Origin: Nitrosotalea sp.
GTDB lineage: Archaea; Thermoproteota; Nitrososphaeria; Nitrososphaerales; Nitrosopumilaceae
Direction: 5' to 3'
Assembly (NCBI GenBank): GCA_023252335.1
Contig: JAJPEA010000038.1
Location: 1-14,274, forward strand
Length of the DNA: 14,274 nucleotides
The notes under the pieces were generated by a model. The model saw nothing but the letters and a program-made list of their open reading frames with translations. It did not search any database and was not told the DNA's origin. Positions 5,402-11,930 of the stretch are shown one piece after another. The first letter of the stretch is position 1. Every line of letters starts with the position of its first letter. The translations under genes were made by a program, and so were the position numbers.

Positions 5402-7226
5402 AGAAGTCTTTAGCCAAATATCTCCAAGTGAGTTCTTTTACAGAAACAGAGACCTTGCAGGATTTAGTAATCCAACCAGATCACTTTACACTTCGGTTCG
5501 AGAATTTGTCGAAAATGCACTTGATGCATGTGATCACAGAAAAATACTTCCTGATATTCATCTCTCGATAAAAGCAGTAAATCCCGAACAAGCAGATCCA
5601 AAACATTACATCTTGACTGTAAAAGACAATGGTCCTGGAATTGATCCTGAACACATTCCACTTGCTTTTGGTACTGTTCTTTATGGTTCCAAGTTTGGTC
5701 TCAAACAAGCAAGAGGTATGTTTGGTCTTGGTGCAACAATGGCCATACTCTATGGTCAGATCACTACAAACAAACCAGTAACTGTAAAAAGTTGTTCTGA
5801 TGGAAAATCACTTGATGAGTTTGTCATGTTGCTTGACATTCAGAAAAACAAACCAGTCATACAAAAACATACAACAAAAGAAGGATCAAAGACAGGTCTC
5901 ACAGTAAGTATTGTTCTTGAAGGTGATTACTCAAAGGCAGGATCAAAAATTAGAGATTATGTTTACCAAACTTCTTTGATCACACCTTATGCATCAATAA
6001 CATTTGAAGATCCAGCTGGAGAAAAATTCCATTATGCAAGAATTGTAAAAGATATGCCACGTCCTCCTACTGTTATCAAACCTCATCCACATGGCATTGA
6101 TGTTGAAACCATAAGAAGAATGATTACTGATACACATTATCAAATTCCGGCTATTGACAACAAGATGATTGACAAAGTCAAAAAAGAACTGAGCTTGAAG
6201 AAAAATCTCTCCCCAAAAGAGATTCTAGAGCGTGCACAAAAACGCTGGTCTGACATATCAAAGCCGGTAAGAACTGTAATCTCTGTAATGTCATTTCTGA
6301 ACATTGGTTTTGAAGGATTACAAAAAATCAGAATCGACGATATTGATGTTGCAAATAAGACCATAACATATTGGGACTTTGGTGAATCCCAGTCACATGC
6401 AGTGGAATTGAACCCAGAGAGTCCATATTACAAACAACTTGCAAGCACTGTTCAAGGCGATACCCTTCTCACATTCCTAACAAAGCGATTCCAAAGAGTA
6501 GGGCCTACAACTGCCGAAAAATTCTGTGAGTTTGCCAAGTTCAAGCCAGACAAAAGAATAGGCAGCATGACAAACGAGGAATTGGTAAAACTAGCCGACG
6601 CACTACAAAAATTCGAGGAGTTTCTCTCTCCAGACCCTAGTTGTCTTGCACCTCTTGGGGAAGAGCCACTCTCAAAGGGAATAATGAAGTTTTTCAACCC
6701 CGAGTTTGCAGCAGTTTGGCAACGAAATGCATCTGCATATTCTGGATTTCCATTTGTAGTCGAAATGGGTATTGCTTATGGTGGGGATATTCCGCCAAAT
6801 GGGCTCAAAGTTTACCGTTTTGCAAATCGTATACCACTCTTGTATGATGAAGGAAGTGATGTGGTACTCAAGATAGTTAATGAGACTGAATGGACTAGAT
6901 ATAAAATAAAAGGAGATCCACCACTTGTCATTGTATCTCATATCTGTTCAACTCGAATTCCTTACAAAACTGTAGGAAAAGAAAATGTAGCAGACAGACC
7001 TGAGATTGAAAGAGAATTAAAGAATGCATTACAATACTTGGCAAGAAAATTAGCTGTTCACATGTCACGACAAGGAGCAGCTGACATGGCAAAAAAGAGA
7101 GCAAACCTTTATTCAAAATATGTACCACTCATTGCACAATTTGCTACTGAACTTGCTGGCAAGAAAAAAGAACCAAATTATAACCAACTAATAAGGATGG
7201 GAAGTGAGATTGAAGAACAAGTCTAA
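5394..7226 (+). CDS. top6B: DNA topoisomerase VI subunit B (ATPase subunit)
   Basis: With the TTG start the protein has 610 residues and begins Met-Ser-Lys-Glu-Val-Phe-Ser-Gln-Ile. It has a GHKL ATPase domain with N-box Glu37-Asn41 (EFVEN), Asp78-Gly82 (DNGPG), a YGSKFG loop and Gly108-x-x-Gly-Leu-Gly113. A helix-two-turn-helix region follows (around VGPTTAEKFCEFAKF), then the transducer with GGDIPPNGLKVYRFANRIPLLYDEG. It dimerises on ATP binding and drives strand passage through the double-strand break made by Top6A, relaxing and decatenating DNA. The gene overlaps the KH gene by 8 nt upstream and Top6A by 23 nt downstream, so it is part of one transcript. A GTG at 5382 would add four residues. 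Confidence 0.95.
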   Translation: MSKEVFSQISPSEFFYRNRDLAGFSNPTRSLYTSVREFVENALDACDHRKILPDIHLSIKAVNPEQADPKHYILTVKDNGPGIDPEHIPLAFGTVLYGSKFGLKQARGMFGLGATMAILYGQITTNKPVTVKSCSDGKSLDEFVMLLDIQKNKPVIQKHTTKEGSKTGLTVSIVLEGDYSKAGSKIRDYVYQTSLITPYASITFEDPAGEKFHYARIVKDMPRPPTVIKPHPHGIDVETIRRMITDTHYQIPAIDNKMIDKVKKELSLKKNLSPKEILERAQKRWSDISKPVRTVISVMSFLNIGFEGLQKIRIDDIDVANKTITYWDFGESQSHAVELNPESPYYKQLASTVQGDTLLTFLTKRFQRVGPTTAEKFCEFAKFKPDKRIGSMTNEELVKLADALQKFEEFLSPDPSCLAPLGEEPLSKGIMKFFNPEFAAVWQRNASAYSGFPFVVEMGIAYGGDIPPNGLKVYRFANRIPLLYDEGSDVVLKIVNETEWTRYKIKGDPPLVIVSHICSTRIPYKTVGKENVADRPEIERELKNALQYLARKLAVHMSRQGAADMAKKRANLYSKYVPLIAQFATELAGKKKEPNYNQLIRMGSEIEEQV

Positions 7227-8307
7227 CGCAAAGACCGCAGAAACAAGAAAGAAAAGATTGTTGTCAATGTTGGAACAACAAGGTCTTAGCATATATGAAA
7301 ATCTAGACAAGGGAAAATTTCCACAGTTTGTTATACCAAGTAGGTCTGTAAGCAATATTGTTTATGATAAAAAAATAAGACAATACATTTTGGGTAGCGC
7401 TAGTGCTGTTCGCAGTTCTCGAAACATGTCACAATTGCGTTCTTACACACAACTTGCATGGCTTGCTTTCTTTGTAAACAGGTTAGTACGAGAGGGAAAA
7501 TCATCTACATTAAGAGACATTTACTATTCATCACAGGCATTTAGTATTGATTTTGAGGATCAGCCCGAGTCTGACAATATCATTGTAGACTTGGAAGCTG
7601 TACTCACAAGCCCACGTGAAGAATTTCACATATTTCCTGAGGAAAGAAGCAGTGTATTTGGTGACCTGACAATAGAGTATACGGTTCCAGGATATGAAGG
7701 AAAGAGAATGAATCTCTCTGACCATCCTGATGGATATTTGATAGGTCCAAGTTTGAGCAGTGCTGAACTTGTTGATACTAGTGCAGAACTTGTGATTGCC
7801 ATAGAAAAGGGAGGTCTTTTTACAAGATTCGTTGAAGAAAAAGTTCATAAAAAATTCAAAGCCATAATTGTTGATACTGCAGGTCAAGCTCCTAGGTCAA
7901 CAAGAAATCTTTTGAGAAGATTAAACAACGAAATGGGATTGCCAGTTGTTATACTAGCTGACGGTGATGTGTATGGGGAGCACATTGCAATGGTAATAAA
8001 ATCTGGTTCTGCAAATGCAGCCCACTTGAGGGAACTGACTGTGCCTGATGCCAAGTGGTTGGGTGTGTGGGCAACTGATATTGAAAAATATAAACTTCCA
8101 ACAATTCCTATGACTGAATCTGACATAAAGAGAATCTATGACCTTCAAAAAGATCCTAGATACCAAGAAGGAAACTGGAAAAAACAACTAGAGGTATTTC
8201 TCAAGTTGAAACGAAAAGCAGAACTTGAAGCATTCTCAAAGTATGGTCTTACTAATATTACAGACAAGTATCTTCCAGCAAAACTAGAAGAATCAAAGAG
8301 CTTCTAA
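7204..8307 (+). CDS. top6A: DNA topoisomerase VI subunit A (Spo11-like cleavage subunit)
   Basis: The 367-residue protein holds the winged-helix (CAP-like) domain with the catalytic tyrosine motif STLRDIYYSS (Tyr107/Tyr108; by homology to Spo11 the second is expected to attack DNA). A TOPRIM domain follows, with the acidic Glu in AIEKGG and the metal-binding LADGDVYGEHI signature. It makes the double-strand break with 2-nt 5' overhangs typical of topoisomerase VI. GTG 7204 is used here. A TTG at 7210 is an equally plausible start because GGATGGGAAG lies at a better distance from it. The gene overlaps the end of Top6B, and its last 15 nt overlap the convergent Hsp20-like gene. Confidence 0.94.
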   Translation: MRLKNKSNAKTAETRKKRLLSMLEQQGLSIYENLDKGKFPQFVIPSRSVSNIVYDKKIRQYILGSASAVRSSRNMSQLRSYTQLAWLAFFVNRLVREGKSSTLRDIYYSSQAFSIDFEDQPESDNIIVDLEAVLTSPREEFHIFPEERSSVFGDLTIEYTVPGYEGKRMNLSDHPDGYLIGPSLSSAELVDTSAELVIAIEKGGLFTRFVEEKVHKKFKAIIVDTAGQAPRSTRNLLRRLNNEMGLPVVILADGDVYGEHIAMVIKSGSANAAHLRELTVPDAKWLGVWATDIEKYKLPTIPMTESDIKRIYDLQKDPRYQEGNWKKQLEVFLKLKRKAELEAFSKYGLTNITDKYLPAKLEESKSF

Positions 8308-8868
8308 TTTTTTAATTCGTAAGGTAAGAACGCCGTTTCTGTACTTGAAATCATGAATTCCCATATCTGGTGTTGTCTCAATTGGAACCTCTTTTGAAAA
8401 GTGTCCCGAACCTCGCACGTATAGAATTTTATCAATCAACCTTACAGTGACTTGGTCTTCTGGACCTGGCACTTCGGCTACAAATATTATCTCTTTTTCT
8501 CCCTTTATGAGGTCATATACCCAATTCTTTGTGTCTGCTTCCTTTGGTGTGTACTGTGGAGTACTGTTCTCTACTGTCATCTTCTTTAGTACTCTGACCC
8601 AATAAATCATAATCATGGCAGCTATTCCAATTAGTATGAAATTGACATATCCTTGTGAAGATCTAAGTGAAAGCATGTACACTACACCCAAGAACAGCAA
8701 AACCATTAAGGGAATTATAATATCAAATGATTTGTCATTAGAGTATCTGCTTTTGTAGCTTGCCAAAGATATTCTGTATGATTTAACTATGCTCCAAATA
8801 TAAACACTCGTAGAATTTTTATCAAAAGTAATTGTACAGTTGTTTAATAATTCTGAAAATAATCGCAC
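8293..8868 (-). CDS. Membrane-anchored Hsp20/alpha-crystallin-like protein
   Basis: The 191-residue protein begins with a polar 45-residue segment, followed by two hydrophobic helices (about 48-67 and 74-93) and an alpha-crystallin-like beta domain (about 125-187). That domain has EIIFVAEVPG near its start, VTVRLIDKILYVRG in the middle, and FKYRNGVLTLRIKK at the end, equivalent to the A-x-x-x-N-G-V-L hallmark of small heat-shock proteins. Classical Hsp20 proteins are soluble, so this would hold a chaperone-like domain at the membrane, presumably facing the cytoplasm. The GTG at 8868 directly follows the UbiX TGA, indicating one operon. Alternative downstream starts such as the TTG at residue 35 would still keep both membrane helices. 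Its 3' end overlaps Top6A by 15 nt. Confidence 0.82.
   Translation of the reverse strand: MRLFSELLNNCTITFDKNSTSVYIWSIVKSYRISLASYKSRYSNDKSFDIIIPLMVLLFLGVVYMLSLRSSQGYVNFILIGIAAMIMIYWVRVLKKMTVENSTPQYTPKEADTKNWVYDLIKGEKEIIFVAEVPGPEDQVTVRLIDKILYVRGSGHFSKEVPIETTPDMGIHDFKYRNGVLTLRIKKLEAL
8308..8313 (+). terminator. T-tract terminator after Top6A
   Basis: Six T residues start immediately after the Top6A TAA (8305-8307), in a TAATTTTTTAATTC context. On the other strand the same bases code for a Lys-Lys pair near the C-terminus of the Hsp20-like protein, so the terminator lies within antisense coding sequence. Confidence 0.5.
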
Positions 8869-9426
8869 TCAGGTAGTTTCCCATCTTTTAAACAGGTTGT
8901 GCTCAACTCCAAATTGATCCAAGCATTTTCCTATCACGTGATTCAAAATATCATCAATATTCTTTGGCCTATTGTAAAAACCCGGCATGGCAGGTAATAT
9001 GACTACACCAATTCTTGAAAGTTTTAGCATATTTTCTAGATGAATGCTGGTAAGTGGGGTCTCTCTTGGAACCAGAACTAGTTTACGAGATTCTTTCATG
9101 GTGACTCCAGCAGCTCGGGCAACCAGAGTCTCTTCATATCCATTTGCAATACCTGAAAGAGTTTTCATGGTACAGGGAATGACTATCATGCCGTCTGTCT
9201 TATGTGTTCCACTAGAAACACTTGCAGCCATGTTTGAATCATCAGAGTAGTGACTTGCAAGTGATTTTACATATTTCAAATCATAATCCGTTTCTAATAC
9301 CAAACATTTCTTTGCCCACTCTGTCATGATAAGATGGACATCAACATCACATTTCTTGAGAACCTCTAGCATTCTTACACCATATAGGATTCCTGAGCTT
9401 CCAGTTAATCCTATAATTAATCTCAT
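8869..9426 (-). CDS. ubiX: UbiX-type flavin prenyltransferase
   Basis: The 185-residue protein starts MRLIIGLTGSSG, the FMN-binding Rossmann-like start of the UbiX/Pad1 family. It continues with a SGTHKTDGMIVIPCTMKTLSGIA-type core, an ARAAGVTMKE segment, the KLVLVPRETPL motif and PAMPGFY near the end. These residues form the FMN and dimethylallyl phosphate site. The product, prenylated FMN, is the cofactor of UbiD-type decarboxylases; no ubiD is in this window. The start is set at ATG 9426 rather than the upstream GTG 9441. It aligns with the family N-terminus, and the TATA element lies 27 nt before it, which would leave the GTG outside the mRNA. The stop touches the GTG of the Hsp20-like gene. 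Confidence 0.92.
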   Translation of the reverse strand: MRLIIGLTGSSGILYGVRMLEVLKKCDVDVHLIMTEWAKKCLVLETDYDLKYVKSLASHYSDDSNMAASVSSGTHKTDGMIVIPCTMKTLSGIANGYEETLVARAAGVTMKESRKLVLVPRETPLTSIHLENMLKLSRIGVVILPAMPGFYNRPKNIDDILNHVIGKCLDQFGVEHNLFKRWETT

Positions 9427-9446
9427 GAGAAGATTGACCACGTTCC

Positions 9447-9458
9447 ATATTTATTTTC
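9447..9458 (-). promoter_or_regulatory. TATA box of the ubiX operon
   Basis: On the minus strand an AAAATAAATATG element is centred 27 nt before the ATG at 9426, predicting a leaderless transcript. It lies back to back with the promoter of the TrmB-like gene. Confidence 0.55.
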
Positions 9459-9476
9459 AGCTGTGATTCTGGCATG

Positions 9477-9487
9477 TTTATTTATGG
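9477..9487 (+). promoter_or_regulatory. TATA box of the TrmB-like gene
   Basis: GTTTATTTATG is centred about 26 nt before the ATG at 9508, predicting a leaderless transcript. The two divergent promoters share an 81-nt region, so a regulator bound between them could affect both operons. Confidence 0.5.
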
Positions 9488-9507
9488 CATTATGAGTCTC
9501 ATTATTT

Positions 9508-9876
9508 ATGAGTGTCAATATTGATACAGTTGAGGAAAATATTGTCTCAGAGCTTCGACTATCTCCAATCCAATCAAAGGTCTATGTCTTGGTTGTGATG
9601 AAAGGTAAAATGTCTGCCAAAGAGATAGCAAATGCTCTGAACATATCTGAAGACGTTGCACATCAAGTTGCAACAAGCCTTATTCAAAATGGAGGATTTA
9701 TTGATATCACCAAGACAGAGTTTGAATCAATGCATCCTAGATTTGCTGTTGTCAATATGTATAGAAGGATGTGTGAAAGGGAAAACATTTTGTTCAAAAA
9801 GAATCTTTTGGTGGATAACATCTCAATTGTTTTAGAAAAACCATATGATGATGCAAGAACTAAATATAACCGATAA
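9508..9876 (+). CDS. TrmB-like winged-helix transcription regulator
   Basis: The 122-residue protein has an N-terminal winged helix-turn-helix at about residues 17-77. The features are LSPIQSKVYVLVVMKG as the first helix, MSAKEIANALNISEDVAHQVATSLIQNG as the helix-turn-helix, and FIDITKTEFESMHPRFAVVNMYRRMCE as wing and C-terminal helix. The wing and the following proline motif resemble TrmB-family regulators, but the sugar-binding domain of full-length TrmB is absent. It is a single-domain DNA-binding protein. It is the first gene of a three-gene plus-strand operon and is divergent from ubiX, so it may regulate one or both; targets and ligand are unknown. Confidence 0.82.
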   Translation: MSVNIDTVEENIVSELRLSPIQSKVYVLVVMKGKMSAKEIANALNISEDVAHQVATSLIQNGGFIDITKTEFESMHPRFAVVNMYRRMCERENILFKKNLLVDNISIVLEKPYDDARTKYNR

Positions 9877-9877
9877 T

Positions 9878-9885
9878 GGAGGAGG
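9878..9885 (+). promoter_or_regulatory. Ribosome-binding site deciding the start of the zinc-knuckle protein
   Basis: GGAGGAGG ends 4 nt before the ATG at 9890 and just follows the TAA of the TrmB-like gene. An in-frame ATG at 9845 lies upstream inside that gene without such a site, so 9890 is the better start. Confidence 0.65.
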
Positions 9886-9889
9886 AAAC

Positions 9890-10291
9890 ATGTCTACAGA
9901 CGAAGAATCTTCTTGTAATCATGAAATAGTATACTTTGGAGTTACCAATATCAATTATGAAAGAAGAACAATAGGTTCAGTTGATACATGGAGATGTGTC
10001 AAATGCAAGAAAATTTTCTGCGAAGAAAAACAACTTGGAATTGAAAGCATTGTAGACTATGTCGGCATGCCCAAGATAGCTGCAGATCAAAAGTGGGCTG
10101 TACTTTTATGCAATCTTAAAAAACACAAGGATAAATGGAAACTAGTCAAGATAAAACAAGATGATGAAATTCAACACGAGTGTGTTGATGATAAAGTGAT
10201 AAAACTTCGAGTCAATGATTTTAAGATTGATGATGATAAGCATTGGAGCTTTCTCATCGAAACCTCAATTAACAAAGCAATAGAGATCTAA
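9890..10291 (+). CDS. Protein of unknown function with CxH/CxxC putative zinc site
   Basis: From ATG 9890 the product has 133 residues. An acidic start is followed by Cys9-x-His11 and, after a beta-rich stretch, Trp34-x-Cys36-x-x-Cys39, with another cysteine at 44. The CxH and CxxC pairs could chelate one zinc ion. The remainder is strongly charged, with alternating Lys-rich (KKHKDKWKLVKIKQ) and Asp-rich segments and no membrane helix. I do not recognise a family. It sits between the TrmB-like regulator (13 nt upstream) and the 94-residue protein (7 nt downstream), so the three are probably co-transcribed. A partner or co-regulator of the winged-helix protein is possible but unproven. Confidence 0.75.
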   Translation: MSTDEESSCNHEIVYFGVTNINYERRTIGSVDTWRCVKCKKIFCEEKQLGIESIVDYVGMPKIAADQKWAVLLCNLKKHKDKWKLVKIKQDDEIQHECVDDKVIKLRVNDFKIDDDKHWSFLIETSINKAIEI

Positions 10292-10298
10292 ATCTTAC

Positions 10299-10583
10299 AT
10301 GGATATTCAAGTTCATATCAATAATGTTCGTGGCAGTCAAATAGCAGCCAAGATTACTGGCACCTTTAATGTTGATGGCCATCCATTCAAGTTCACTGCA
10401 ATAGCCTTTGGCAGAATTGGTGGTCATAACATAGGTGCCAAAATATCCAAGATGGTAGAAAAGAATCTTGTGAAACTTGGCTATAACGTAGATGAGGTGA
10501 TAAATGAACTCCAGCAAAAACTTGTTCGCGGAGATATCACTCTTCCAGAAGGACTTACAAAAGAGTCCTTTGCAGACGGCTAG
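10299..10583 (+). CDS. Small protein of unknown function, last gene of the TrmB-like operon
   Basis: The 94-residue protein has no recognised domain. It starts with two or three beta strands (IQVHINNVRG, QIAAKITGTFNVDG, HPFKFTAIAFGR), continues with a glycine-rich turn (IGGHNIGAKISKM) and ends with helices (VEKNLVKLGYNVDEVINELQQKL). The pattern suggests a small alpha-beta fold. There is no cysteine or signal peptide. The ATG lies 7 nt after the preceding stop. The gene ends head-on with MTA phosphorylase: both TAG stop codons lie within the same CTAG at 10580-10583. Confidence 0.72.
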   Translation: MDIQVHINNVRGSQIAAKITGTFNVDGHPFKFTAIAFGRIGGHNIGAKISKMVEKNLVKLGYNVDEVINELQQKLVRGDITLPEGLTKESFADG

Positions 10584-11374
10584 AATTGGGCTTCTTCAAA
10601 TGCCTTGTGGCACAAGCAACTGCGTTGTTCTGGAATGGAATCAAAAAGCAATGACAGTATGTTCTTTGTTGTTCCTACATTTTTAGATAAAGTCTCTAGG
10701 ACTTCTTTTGCAGTAACTGGTTTGTCTGCCCATACATCATAATCTGTTACTGTGGAAATTGATACATAGCACATTTGGGCTTCTCTTGCAAGTTGGCATT
10801 CTGGAACAAGTGTCATACCTATAATGTCTGCACCTATCACATTTTTGTAGAATTTTGATTCTGCTCTTGTTGAAAATCTTGGTCCCTCGATGCAAATGTA
10901 TGTGGCATCTTTGTGAATATGCAAATTCATTTTCTTTGCTACATTGGAAACAACATTTTGAAGCTCAGGACAAAATGGATCAGCTACTGATATGTGAATG
11001 ACTTTGTTATCTTCATAAAGTGTGTATTTTCTTGATTTTGTAAAATCTATGAATTGCGATGGAAGTACAACAGCTCCTGGTTTTAATTCCTCTTTGAGAC
11101 TTCCAACTGCTGACGGTGCTATGATTCTCTTAATTCCCATCTCTTTGAATGCCCAGATGTTTGCTCTAAAATTTATCATGTGAGGAGGGATTGTATGCTT
11201 TTTGCCATGTCTTGGCATGAATGCAACTTTTCTTCCCTTGTAAATTCCAACTGTTATAGAATCTGAAGTTTTTCCAAATGGTGTATCTATTGTAATTTCT
11301 TTGCTTTCTGTGAGAAGGCCTGAATCATATATTCCAGTACCTCCAAAGATGCCTATCTCTGCTTGCTCTGTCAA
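10580..11374 (-). CDS. mtnP: S-methyl-5'-thioadenosine phosphorylase
   Basis: The 264-residue protein belongs to the trimeric/hexameric MTAP/PNP family. Motifs seen are the phosphate-binding GGTGIY (11-16), MPRHGKKH with Arg55-His56, APSAVGSL, the EGPRFSTRAES segment, GMTLVPECQLAREA and TDYDVW. The aspartates of TDYD are those that select a 6-amino purine, favouring methylthioadenosine over inosine or guanosine. It splits MTA with phosphate into adenine and 5-methylthioribose-1-phosphate. A Cys253-Leu-Cys255 pair near the C-terminus recalls the stabilising CxC disulfide of hyperthermophilic archaeal homologues. The TTG start overlaps the APRT stop (TTGA), with GGTGA 4 nt upstream. The neighbour uses the adenine produced. 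Confidence 0.93.
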   Translation of the reverse strand: MTEQAEIGIFGGTGIYDSGLLTESKEITIDTPFGKTSDSITVGIYKGRKVAFMPRHGKKHTIPPHMINFRANIWAFKEMGIKRIIAPSAVGSLKEELKPGAVVLPSQFIDFTKSRKYTLYEDNKVIHISVADPFCPELQNVVSNVAKKMNLHIHKDATYICIEGPRFSTRAESKFYKNVIGADIIGMTLVPECQLAREAQMCYVSISTVTDYDVWADKPVTAKEVLETLSKNVGTTKNILSLLFDSIPEQRSCLCHKAFEEAQF

Positions 11375-11883
11375 TATTTCACCAATGCGTTGTATTTGTA
11401 ACCCTTGATTGATTTTGATCCTTTCAGGTCGGTTAATTCTATTATGAAAGCAAAACCTGCTACACTGCCACCTATTTTTTCAATTAGACTTGCAGCTGCT
11501 TTTGCAGTGCCTCCAGTTGCAAGCAAATCATCACAAATGTACACCTTTTGACCCTTCTTGATTGCATTGGTTTGGATCTCCATCGTTGCAGTTCCATATT
11601 CAATGTTGTATGTTGTTTTGTGAGTAGAGCCTGGCAATTTTCCTTGCTTTCTAATCATTATCATTCCTTTATTGTATTTGAGAGCTAATGCACATGCTAG
11701 GGGAAAACCTCTTGATTCTATTCCGGCAAAAACATCTACATCATTTGGATGTATTATCTTTGTAAACTCATCTATGACAAGCGATAAAGCTGCTGGGTCT
11801 CTTAAGAGCGGGCCAATATCTCTGAATAAAATTCCTTTTTTTGGAAAATCTGGTATTTCATCTATCTTGCTCTTTAGATTCAC
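11371..11883 (-). CDS. apt: Adenine phosphoribosyltransferase
   Basis: The 170-residue protein has the APRT layout: DFPKKGILFRDIGPLL near the N-terminus (12-27), ESRGF (56-60), the flexible loop RKQGKLPG (78-85) and the PRPP-binding signature VYICDDLLATGGT (114-126). It joins adenine and PRPP into AMP. As first gene of the operon with MTA phosphorylase it would take up the adenine released from methylthioadenosine. The GTG at 11883 is the start, about 24 nt after the centre of a TATA box, consistent with a leaderless mRNA. The stop codon overlaps the TTG of the next gene, coupling translation. Length is typical for the family. Confidence 0.94.
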   Translation of the reverse strand: MNLKSKIDEIPDFPKKGILFRDIGPLLRDPAALSLVIDEFTKIIHPNDVDVFAGIESRGFPLACALALKYNKGMIMIRKQGKLPGSTHKTTYNIEYGTATMEIQTNAIKKGQKVYICDDLLATGGTAKAAASLIEKIGGSVAGFAFIIELTDLKGSKSIKGYKYNALVKY

Positions 11884-11901
11884 AAATCGTTCTCAAGTAT
11901 T

Positions 11902-11913
11902 GGATATAAAAAA
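11902..11913 (-). promoter_or_regulatory. TATA box of the APRT-MTAP operon, overlapping an upstream T-tract
   Basis: On the minus strand TTTTTTATATCC contains both a six-T tract, which can end transcription of the surface-protein gene (stop at 11931-11933), and a TATATCC box about 24 nt before the APRT GTG. Confidence 0.5.
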
Positions 11914-11930
11914 TATTACTAATTGGTTCT

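Noticed and set aside
7531..7887. 118-residue minus-strand open frame inside Top6A.
   Set aside because: It lies antisense to the conserved TOPRIM region of Top6A and has no promoter, ribosome-binding site or recognisable domain.
9427..9441. GTG start extending UbiX by five residues.
   Set aside because: UbiX proteins begin at the MRLIIG strand, and the TATA box places transcription start at the ATG at 9426.
9845..9889. Upstream ATG extending the putative zinc protein by 15 residues.
   Set aside because: The added part overlaps the TrmB-like gene and has no ribosome-binding site, while GGAGGAGG directly precedes ATG 9890.
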